In this document: positions 1-4,869 of the stretch, piece by piece | Position numbering within the stretch: position 1 is the first letter of the stretch | Layout of the letters: every line of letters starts with the position of its first letter | Assembly: GCA_002413075.1 (NCBI GenBank) | Contig: DHWG01000145.1 | Span: 4,912-11,107 of the forward strand | Direction of reading: 5' to 3' | Origin: Desulfosporosinus sp. UBA5188 | Lineage (GTDB): Bacteria > Bacillota > Desulfitobacteriia > Desulfitobacteriales > Desulfitobacteriaceae | DNA: 6,196 nucleotides | Notes under the pieces: generated by a model | What the model saw: only the letters and a program-made list of their open reading frames with translations | What the model was told of the DNA's origin: nothing | Database searches by the model: none | Position numbers and translations under genes: made by a program

Positions 1-43
1 AGTATCATGTAGTATTCTGAAGTATGAAGGTCAACTGTTTGAC

Positions 44-65
44 AAGGGGGAATCTCTTCCCCCTT
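44..65. terminator. G5/C5 hairpin after arsB, possible terminator
   Basis: A perfect 9-bp inverted repeat (AAGGGGGAA / TTCCCCCTT) with a 4-nt loop begins 27 nt past the arsB stop. On the arsB strand the loop reads GAGA, a GNRA-type tetraloop. Neither strand has a clear T-run after the stem, so it is not a textbook intrinsic terminator. It could instead be a 3'-end stabilising hairpin. A second small inverted repeat (GTCAA/TTGAC, 30-43) adjoins it. The position supports an end to the arsB transcript. Confidence 0.4.
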
Positions 66-91
66 AGACGACGGGATTTAGTCAATAATAA

Positions 92-1525
92 TTAGAAATG
101 AAATATTTGATGAATCCATGTTACCCAATACGGCAAAATTAATAAGGTGAATAACACGGTCGGAGGGATGACGAGGATTGTGACTTTAACGTAATCTTTC
201 CAGCGTATCTTTACATTGTGCTGCCTCAGGATATGCATCCATATCAATGAAGCTAGTGTCCCGGACGGCAACAACAACGAACCGACGTCACTTCCGATCA
301 CACTGGATAGATAAGCAATTTTTAGTGTAAGTGGATCTAAATACATATTCGTTAAAGTTAGAGTTCCAATCAATAAAGCAGGATGATTATTAAAGAAGAT
401 GGACATGACGGATATGAGCGTTCCCATCATTAAGCTGGCGTTCATCAAACTACCTGTAACCAACGGCTGAAATACGCTGATCAGCCAATTCGTTAATCCA
501 ATATTATTTAAGCCATAGATAATGACATACATACCGTAGGCGAATACGAAAATGTGCCAAGGAGTTTTTTTAAGCAAATCTGACGGAGAGATCTTGGCAT
601 ATTTCCAACGCCAACTCAGCAAAATCACAGACCCTAAAACGGCTACTAACGCAATAGGAAGACCCAAGTACGATGCGACAAAAAGACTCATCCGTACAAA
701 AAAAACAAAGAGAAGAATATTCCGCATAAATTTGTTGCGGTTTTTGAAGGAGAACGTTTGGATTTCCGGGGAAGCGGCAGGATGATGGTTCGGAGGTTTC
801 GGTGGATGATGCTTTGGCGGATGGCCAGGGGGATGGGGCGGATGACGGACAGGAACCAAAGAAGTGTCGAATTGAAATTTTGTTGAAGAAAGTTTACGTG
901 GCAATTGCCGATAGAAACGTAAAAACAATAGTCCCAATAGCAACAACAAGCCTAGTGTAGCAGGAACAAACATCATGAGTGTATGCATATAAAGTGTCAT
1001 TCCAACAATTTTCAAGGCAATTAAATTCACGATATTACTTACTCCGATTGGGGCACTCGAGGCAGTAGCAATCAAAGCACCGGAGAGAAGATAAGGAATC
1101 TTTTCGTGATTTTTTAGTCTAAAATGTTCGAGTAAGATAAGCAGAATTGGTGTGGTAATTAAAATACTACCGTCGTTGTTAAATAATAAAGTCATTAAAA
1201 AGCAAAGTAAATTCACATACCAAAAAAGGCGGATACCAGAGCCCTTTGCTCTTGCCACTAATCCTTCCGCTGCCCAGGTGAAAAACCCGAAGCTTTCCAA
1301 AACATTTGCCATCACAATTGTTGCCATGATGGTTATTGCTGCGCCACTAATAGTAGAGGCGATTTTACCTAAGTCCGCTATAGAGACACTTCCACTTAAA
1401 AATACCAATAAGGCACCCGCGGTGGCAGGTATCGCTTCATTTATATCGTTTGGGCGCCAGAGAAGAAGAATTAATGTTAGCAGAAATGCAATGACAGTAA
1501 TGGAAACCATGGGTGAACCAAACAT
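92..1525 (-). CDS. arsB: ArsB-family arsenite/antimonite efflux permease with His/Pro-rich loop
   Basis: This is a polytopic inner-membrane permease of the ArsB (ion transporter) family, expected to export As(III)/Sb(III) using the membrane potential. Nearly all of its 477 residues fall in hydrophobic segments, in two pseudo-symmetric halves. The first half carries NNDGSILITTP (116-126). The second carries NNHPALLIGTL (379-389) and GSDVGSLLLPSGTLASL (411-427), which closely matches the GxDxGxxxxPxGSLATLLW block near the C terminus of known ArsB proteins. ArsB is usually about 430 residues. The excess here is a hydrophilic central loop (about 208-268) with a His/Pro-rich core at 228-248 containing seven His. 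The start is set by AAGAGGTG at 1531-1538; the internal ATG at codon 6 has no site of its own. The gene begins 11 nt after a small membrane-protein gene, so the two are probably co-transcribed. No arsR or arsA is in view. A related anion permease of the same superfamily is the main alternative. Confidence 0.88.
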   Translation of the reverse strand: MFGSPMVSITVIAFLLTLILLLWRPNDINEAIPATAGALLVFLSGSVSIADLGKIASTISGAAITIMATIVMANVLESFGFFTWAAEGLVARAKGSGIRLFWYVNLLCFLMTLLFNNDGSILITTPILLILLEHFRLKNHEKIPYLLSGALIATASSAPIGVSNIVNLIALKIVGMTLYMHTLMMFVPATLGLLLLLGLLFLRFYRQLPRKLSSTKFQFDTSLVPVRHPPHPPGHPPKHHPPKPPNHHPAASPEIQTFSFKNRNKFMRNILLFVFFVRMSLFVASYLGLPIALVAVLGSVILLSWRWKYAKISPSDLLKKTPWHIFVFAYGMYVIIYGLNNIGLTNWLISVFQPLVTGSLMNASLMMGTLISVMSIFFNNHPALLIGTLTLTNMYLDPLTLKIAYLSSVIGSDVGSLLLPSGTLASLIWMHILRQHNVKIRWKDYVKVTILVIPPTVLFTLLILPYWVTWIHQIFHF

Positions 1526-1536
1526 GTTTTCACCTC

Positions 1537-1713
1537 TTAATTTATTAGAATGTTCTTTGTGATATTCTTTTTCATTTTTCCGTCACTGCTAATTGCATAG
1601 TCAGAGATCGGTTCGTCCCTGAATTTTTGTTGATATTCAGAAGTTGTGGGTTCCCTCAGAAGAAAATACAATGAGATCCCGGCTAAAATAATGATAGCTG
1701 CAGTAATGAACAA
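1537..1713 (-). CDS. 58-residue single-pass membrane protein, TTG start, upstream of arsB
   Basis: I do not recognise this protein. It begins with TTG (1711-1713) behind a near-perfect AAAGGAGGT ribosome binding site (1721-1729) spaced 7 nt away, and runs 58 codons to TAA at 1537-1539. Residues 2-19 form one hydrophobic helix (FITAAIIILAGISLYFLL) followed by R20 E21. Residues 20-58 are hydrophilic, ending in a Lys/Asn-rich tail (KMKKN, 46-50) that should be cytosolic. The stop lies inside the arsB ribosome binding site region, 11 nt before the arsB ATG, so translation of the two is probably coupled. The layout (tiny one-helix protein just upstream of a large transporter, helix ending LYFLLREP) recalls KdpF before KdpA, but this is an analogy of form and not demonstrated homology. 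It may be an accessory or stabilising subunit of the permease. Confidence 0.72.
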   Translation of the reverse strand: MFITAAIIILAGISLYFLLREPTTSEYQQKFRDEPISDYAISSDGKMKKNITKNILIN

Positions 1714-1720
1714 TATTTTG

Positions 1721-1729
1721 ACCTCCTTT
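1721..1729 (-). promoter_or_regulatory. Strong Shine-Dalgarno deciding a TTG start
   Basis: On the minus strand this reads AAAGGAGGT, 7 nt before TTG at 1713-1711. There is no ATG or GTG at the correct distance, so this site fixes the start of the small membrane-protein gene. Confidence 0.75.
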
Positions 1730-1791
1730 CAGATGATTCTCAAACATACTGAGGCTTAATAATAAATTGTCACTTGTATTTATCGTGGATA

Positions 1792-1820
1792 ATTATTCCA
1801 GATACTTATTAATACGTTAC
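1792..1820 (-). promoter_or_regulatory. Weak promoter candidate for the small gene-arsB unit
   Basis: On the minus strand, AATAAT (1797-1792) preceded by TGG gives an extended -10 (TGn plus 5/6 match). GTAACG (1820-1815), 17 nt upstream, is a poor -35 with 3/6 matches. A start near 1786 would leave a leader of about 57 nt before the ribosome binding site. The leader contains only a 4-bp CTCA/TGAG inverted repeat (about 1739-1753) and no clear ArsR-type operator. This is the best candidate in the gap, but the call is weak. Confidence 0.3.
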
Positions 1821-1927
1821 CTGCGTTTCTTTGGTGCATGTTTGTCCAGAACAAGGTGCTAGTTCAGCAGATGACGTTCTCAATGGAGCGTATTTAAGAA
1901 CCGGTGCATGAATTTAAGCGTTCAATA

Positions 1928-1971
1928 GACAAAGGCACCAGCATTCCCTCGTGAATGCTGGTGCCTTTGTC
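1928..1971. terminator. 19-bp perfect hairpin, likely (bidirectional) terminator
   Basis: The arms GACAAAGGCACCAGCATTC (1928-1946) and its exact complement (1953-1971) flank a 6-nt loop. On the minus strand the hairpin lies 46 nt past the repressor stop and would end the repressor transcript before arsB. On the plus strand it is followed by a T-rich tail (ATAATCTTTTCTT), which is the better intrinsic-terminator signature. It may therefore also have ended a plus-strand gene that is now lost. Confidence 0.7.
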
Positions 1972-2017
1972 ATAATCTTTTCTTAAGTTCCATTGGTCAT
2001 TTTTGGATACTAGCCGC

Positions 2018-2629
2018 TTACCTCACCTCCGTTTGAATGGCTACAGCCTTTCCAATGATATTAATTTGGCGCATATCTTTGCGCGTAAAAACTAAGTCTG
2101 GATAGTTAGCATTCTCTGCATGCAAGGTAATGGTGTCGTCCCCTAGAAAAACTCTCTTGAGCGTTGCGTTATCTCCATCCACCAAGACGGCAGCTATTTC
2201 GCCGCTTTGTAGGGTCGATTGCTTTTTAATGTACACAATATCTCCGTCCAGTATCCTTGCGCCGATCATGCTATCCCCCTTGACTTTAAGACAAAATTCG
2301 GCATGAACATTATAGGGTTCACAGATATAGCCTTCAATGTTTTCCTGTGCAAAAATCGGTACACCTGCCGCGATAACTCCGACAATCGGAATTCTTCTTG
2401 GCAAGCATGTATCCTGCGGATACTTTTCATCGGACCAGCCGAGAAGCCATCCAGGGCTAACCCCTGCTCTTTTAGCAATCCTCTCAACCGCCTCCAGGGA
2501 GACCCCCATATCAGCGTGTTCGTACCGGGAGATATTGGCAACGTTCGTACCCAAGAAGAAAGCAAATTGACTTTTATTCATGGCCAACGACTCACGTATT
2601 TCTTTGATGCGTTCCGAAAATGCGCTCAT
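2018..2629 (-). CDS. CI/LexA-type phage repressor (HTH + S24 peptidase)
   Basis: This 203-residue DNA-binding repressor should maintain lysogeny. Residues about 6-65 form an Xre/HTH_3 domain (helix-turn-helix about 18-39, with ISRYEHA at 33-39). Residues about 80-200 form a LexA/UmuD-like S24 domain: Ala88-Gly89 is the self-cleavage bond, Ser120 in GDSM is the nucleophile and Lys158 in ATLKRV is the general base. All three are present, so RecA*-stimulated self-cleavage, and hence SOS induction, is expected. The start ATG has AAAGGAGG (2644-2637) at 7-nt spacing. A promoter with perfect TATAAT lies just upstream, and an operator covers its -35 and spacer, which implies autorepression. It is divergent from a Cro-like gene, the classic lysogeny-switch layout. 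Chromosomal LexA is unlikely because of the Xre-type N terminus and the neighbours. Confidence 0.95.
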   Translation of the reverse strand: MSAFSERIKEIRESLAMNKSQFAFFLGTNVANISRYEHADMGVSLEAVERIAKRAGVSPGWLLGWSDEKYPQDTCLPRRIPIVGVIAAGVPIFAQENIEGYICEPYNVHAEFCLKVKGDSMIGARILDGDIVYIKKQSTLQSGEIAAVLVDGDNATLKRVFLGDDTITLHAENANYPDLVFTRKDMRQINIIGKAVAIQTEVR

Positions 2630-2652
2630 GTTGAAGCCTCCTTTTATTGACT

Positions 2653-2681
2653 ATTATAATATATGTTTTCGTGTAACGCAA
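2653..2681 (-). promoter_or_regulatory. Repressor promoter (leftward)
   Basis: On the minus strand, -35 TTGCGT (2681-2676) is separated by exactly 17 nt from a perfect -10 TATAAT (2658-2653). Transcription would start near 2646, at or just before the ribosome binding site (2644-2637), giving a very short leader. The -35 and most of the spacer lie inside the operator at 2666-2682. Confidence 0.7.
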
Positions 2682-2682
2682 A
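2666..2682. promoter_or_regulatory. Operator 1 (TTTnCGTnnnACGnAAA) on repressor promoter
   Basis: TTTTCGTGTAACGCAAA is an imperfect 17-bp palindrome matching TTTnCGTnnnACGnAAA at every fixed position. It overlaps the -35 and spacer of the leftward promoter, where bound protein would block RNA polymerase. Which of the two divergent regulators binds it cannot be told from sequence; the repressor, the Cro-like protein or both are possible. Confidence 0.65.
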
Positions 2683-2721
2683 TTAATGCAAAATATATAT
2701 AAAATAGTTTTCGTAAAAGCA

Positions 2722-2750
2722 TTGATGAATATTGTAAGAAGTTGTATATT
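2722..2750 (+). promoter_or_regulatory. Early/Cro promoter (rightward)
   Basis: TTGATG (2722-2727), a 17-nt spacer and TATATT (2745-2750) form a good vegetative promoter reading right. Transcription would start near 2757, inside the operator at 2752-2768. A half operator, TTTTCGT (2708-2714), lies just upstream of the -35. Confidence 0.6.
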
Positions 2751-2751
2751 T

Positions 2752-2768
2752 ATAACGTACCACGCAAA
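2752..2768. promoter_or_regulatory. Operator 2 at the start of the rightward transcript
   Basis: ATAACGTACCACGCAAA keeps the CGTnnnACGnAAA core and right arm of the operator consensus; the left TTT is degenerate (ATA). It starts 2 nt past the -10 of the rightward promoter and spans the expected start point, so binding would repress the early operon. Together with operator 1 it gives one site per divergent promoter, 86 bp apart. Confidence 0.5.
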
Positions 2769-2806
2769 TATTTTGCGAAATTTTATCGAATGAGGGAGAT
2801 GAAAGC

Positions 2807-3007
2807 GTGAAAGCAAGGTATCATCAACTTAAAACAGCCATGTACGCCAAACAAGTTACACAAGATGAATTAGCCAAAGAAATCGGCGTGAGCGAACAAA
2901 CCCCAAACAACAAGTTAAACAGCAGGGGAGACTTTTACATCAATGAAGCCGAGAAGATCATTGCCTTTCTGGAACTGGAAAAACCCTATAAATTTTTTTT
3001 TACTTAA
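2807..3007 (+). CDS. Cro-like small HTH protein (DUF739-type)
   Basis: A 66-residue helix-turn-helix protein, the likely Cro counterpart of the divergent repressor. Residues 17-39 (VTQDELAKEIGVSEQT then PNNKLNS) form the helix-turn-helix, and the tail GDFYINEAEKIIAFLEL (41-57) matches small phage DUF739/Xre proteins. It begins with GTG (2807); AGGGAG (2793-2798) is its ribosome binding site, and the ATG at 2799 stops after two codons. Two oddities stand out. Pro33 occupies a recognition-helix position that is normally Leu or another hydrophobic residue. The gene also ends in a run of nine T (2993-3001, encoding FFF) that is prone to slippage. It is the first gene of the rightward transcript, and an operator follows its stop by 2 nt. 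Confidence 0.82.
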   Translation: MKARYHQLKTAMYAKQVTQDELAKEIGVSEQTPNNKLNSRGDFYINEAEKIIAFLELEKPYKFFFT

Positions 3008-3009
3008 GG

Positions 3010-3026
3010 TTTACGTAAAACGTAAA
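3010..3026. promoter_or_regulatory. Operator 3, perfect palindrome downstream of Cro-like gene
   Basis: TTTACGTAAAACGTAAA consists of perfect 7-bp arms (TTTACGT/ACGTAAA) around AAA and is the best match in the window to TTTnCGTnnnACGnAAA. It lies 2 nt past the Cro-like stop and about 200 nt before the ATPase gene. I found no convincing promoter overlapping it (TAAAAT at 3023-3028 has no good -35). It could act as a distal looping site, a roadblock, or the operator of a promoter I do not recognise. Confidence 0.6.
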
Positions 3027-3076
3027 ATATTAGCGGCCCAGAGAGCGCTGGCGAAACGAAGGGGGAAGATTCAACC

Positions 3077-3169
3077 ATCAACATACCTGAACTAGACAGT
3101 GAAAGGGCTCATCGAAATTACCACGAAGGAAAAGCCCTCCGCGCCAACGGAGAGCCACGAGAAAATTAA
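3077..3169 (+). CDS. Possible 30-residue early phage peptide with non-canonical start
   Basis: This is tentative. An open frame ends at TAA 3167-3169 and encodes a strongly charged peptide (including LDSERAHRNYHEGKALRANG) with a composition typical of small phage early proteins. There is no in-frame ATG, GTG or TTG after the preceding stop (3023-3025). The codon best placed behind the purine-rich AAGGGGGAAG (3059-3068) is ATC at 3077. It either uses a rare start, has lost its start, or is not translated. It lies between the Cro-like and ATPase genes on the same strand. Confidence 0.2.
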   Translation: MNIPELDSERAHRNYHEGKALRANGEPREN

Positions 3170-3219
3170 CCATCTATAGTGTACCATAAATCGACTTTAA
3201 AATATAAGGGGGAGTGTTC

Positions 3220-4869
3220 ATGAAAATATCCAGACTTGAGGTCAGCAATTTCGTAGGAATATCAGAATTCAAGTTTGATCTTGGTAAAATAAATATCCTC
3301 ACCGGTCGGGTGGGGTCCGGTAAAACCAGTATCATCGAAGCCATCGAAAAAGGCTTCAGCAACAAAAGCCAACGGGTTGAAGTCATTCGTCATGGTGAAG
3401 ACAATGCGACCATCTTTATCAAAACCGATGATGGGCTGGAGATCGATCGTAAACTCCGAACCAACAAAGCGGATTATTTGAAAGTTAGAAAGGCCGGCCA
3501 AGCCGTCCCGAGCACAGAGAAATTCTTGAAGCAATTTCTCAAGGGTGAGTTGTTCAAACCCTTGGAATTCTGTACTAAAACTCCCGTCGAGCAAGCCAAG
3601 ATCATTCTGAACCTGCTGGAGATTCCCTGGACCATGGACGACATCTCGAACTGGTTCGGCGAGATCCCGGCTGATGTAAATTACGAGGACCATATCCTAC
3701 AAGTCATAGGCCAGATCGTGAAGAATTACTTTAGCCAGCGTGAAGTGGTTAATCGTGAAATCGTGGTCGTCAAAGCACAAGTGGCGGGCTACAAAAATGA
3801 ACTTCCCGCGAACTATGACGGCGAAGCATGGAGATCGAAAAAAGTCGCCGAGTATTATACCGCCGTCTCAGATGCTGAGCACCTCAATAAGCAAAGAGAT
3901 CAGGCCACGACCATGATCGAAGGCCAAGAGAAACGCATTGCGACGGTGAAGGCAGAAACTGAGACCGAAAAGCAAACCAAGCGCAACGAAATGAGCCAAA
4001 GGCGACACGAACTTGAGGAAGGAAGGCAGGGTATTGTCCACAAGATCGAAACCCTGAAAAATGGTATAGCCCAGAAGGACCTCTTGCTGGAGCAGTCAGA
4101 CGATGCCTATAACCTCGAGCTTGAACGCAACTATTTACAGCTCAGGGATGACTATACCCTGAAGAAAGACCGGGCCAGGCAGGAGATCCAAGGTGGCGTC
4201 AAGGCCCTGGAACAACAGGTTGTCGATTATGAAAAAACGATCTATGGGAAGGACTTGGAACTGACGTCTCTGGAAGGGCTTGAAGAGAACGCCTTGATCG
4301 GCCTTGGCGAAAAAGCGGACGAGCGGATCAAGACCGAAGAGGCCAAGATAGAGAGCTCACGGAAGATCCTGGCCGAGACCGTCGTCGTCGACGTTGAGCC
4401 CTTACGCCTGGCCGCTGCGCAAGTGGCGCACATGCAGAGCTTCCTGCGCGATTACGACTTGATGGCGTCCCTGATTCGAGAGAAGTTGGCGCCCCGCGAA
4501 GAACTCTCCAAGCTCCTGAGTGCTAGAATCGATAAGGGGCGTGGGATGCCCACCGAGTTACTGAAGATTGCTGGGCTACCGATTCCAGGAATATCCGTGG
4601 ACGGTGAGGGGCAAATCCGGATTGGGAAGACACTGATTGATGGGTTGAGCGAAGGCGAGCAACTTGAATTGGCCTTTAGAGTGGCCAAAGCCCAAGCCGG
4701 ACAGTTGAAGCTGATCTGTCTGGACGGCTGGAACAAGATCAACCCGTCAGCGCGGACCTGGATCGAGAAGGAAATCAAGGAGGACGAGTTTCAATATGTC
4801 GTGGTATCCACGGAAGACGGGGACCTGACCATGAACGTTTCCGAAGGAACGGCCAAGGGGGCGATTTAA
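3220..4869 (+). CDS. Phage SMC/Rad50-like AAA ATPase of recombination module
   Basis: This 549-residue ABC-type (AAA_23/SMC-like) ATPase is expected to work with the next gene in phage recombination or DNA-end processing. The N-terminal lobe carries Walker A GRVGSGKTS (29-37). Residues about 165-385 are a charged coiled coil without a CxxC zinc hook, much shorter than Rad50/SbcC. The C-terminal lobe has signature LSEGEQ (476-481) and Walker B LKLICLDGWNKI (497-507). The Walker B Asp502 is followed by Gly and not the catalytic Glu of ABC/SMC heads, and the H-switch region (VVVSTEDGD, 527-535) has no His. Start: GTG at 3214 overlaps the ribosome binding site AAGGGGGA (3206-3213), so ATG at 3220 is chosen. 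The stop overlaps the next gene's ATG by one base (TAATG), implying translational coupling. Base composition is clearly higher in G+C than the arsB side. Confidence 0.85.
   Translation: MKISRLEVSNFVGISEFKFDLGKINILTGRVGSGKTSIIEAIEKGFSNKSQRVEVIRHGEDNATIFIKTDDGLEIDRKLRTNKADYLKVRKAGQAVPSTEKFLKQFLKGELFKPLEFCTKTPVEQAKIILNLLEIPWTMDDISNWFGEIPADVNYEDHILQVIGQIVKNYFSQREVVNREIVVVKAQVAGYKNELPANYDGEAWRSKKVAEYYTAVSDAEHLNKQRDQATTMIEGQEKRIATVKAETETEKQTKRNEMSQRRHELEEGRQGIVHKIETLKNGIAQKDLLLEQSDDAYNLELERNYLQLRDDYTLKKDRARQEIQGGVKALEQQVVDYEKTIYGKDLELTSLEGLEENALIGLGEKADERIKTEEAKIESSRKILAETVVVDVEPLRLAAAQVAHMQSFLRDYDLMASLIREKLAPREELSKLLSARIDKGRGMPTELLKIAGLPIPGISVDGEGQIRIGKTLIDGLSEGEQLELAFRVAKAQAGQLKLICLDGWNKINPSARTWIEKEIKEDEFQYVVVSTEDGDLTMNVSEGTAKGAI

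Larger units (their letters stand above)
1714..2017. other. Gene-free gap between arsB unit and phage repressor
   Basis: This 304-nt gap separates the left-reading arsB unit from the left-reading phage repressor. It holds the arsB-side promoter candidate (1792-1820), a large perfect hairpin (1928-1971), and an open stretch on the plus strand (1793-1897) that may be a relic of an ABC sugar-permease C terminus. An 8-nt direct repeat GGTGCATG occurs at 1833 and 1903. I see no integrase, tRNA end or obvious attachment core, so a prophage boundary here cannot be shown. Confidence 0.6.

Noticed and set aside
552..785. Plus-strand open frame opposite arsB
   Set aside because: It is antisense to a well-supported permease, its composition is Lys/Arg-rich without any recognisable domain, and it has no convincing ribosome binding site.
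1152..1562. 136-codon plus-strand frame opposite the arsB start
   Set aside because: It is antisense to arsB and the small gene, both of which have clear ribosome binding sites and protein-like sequence. I treat it as a shadow.
1833..1910. GGTGCATG direct repeat (1833, 1903) as attachment site
   Set aside because: Eight bases, 70 bp apart, with no integrase or tRNA nearby; compatible with chance.
2219..2650. 143-codon plus-strand frame over the repressor
   Set aside because: It is a shadow of the repressor, whose HTH, cleavage site and catalytic Ser/Lys are all clear.
2645..2806. Bacillus-type SOS box (CGAACnnnnGTTCG) near the repressor
   Set aside because: No match was found. SOS responsiveness would act through repressor self-cleavage and not a LexA site here.
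2993..3001. T9 run as an intrinsic terminator of the Cro-like gene
   Set aside because: No GC-rich stem precedes it; it lies inside the reading frame and encodes Phe residues.
3214..3219. GTG at 3214 as the ATPase start
   Set aside because: It overlaps the AAGGGGGA ribosome binding site (3206-3213), leaving no spacing. ATG at 3220 has proper spacing and begins the family-typical MKISRLEV.
3262..3693. 143-codon minus-strand frame within the ATPase gene
   Set aside because: It is antisense to the Walker A region of a well-supported gene and has no domain of its own.
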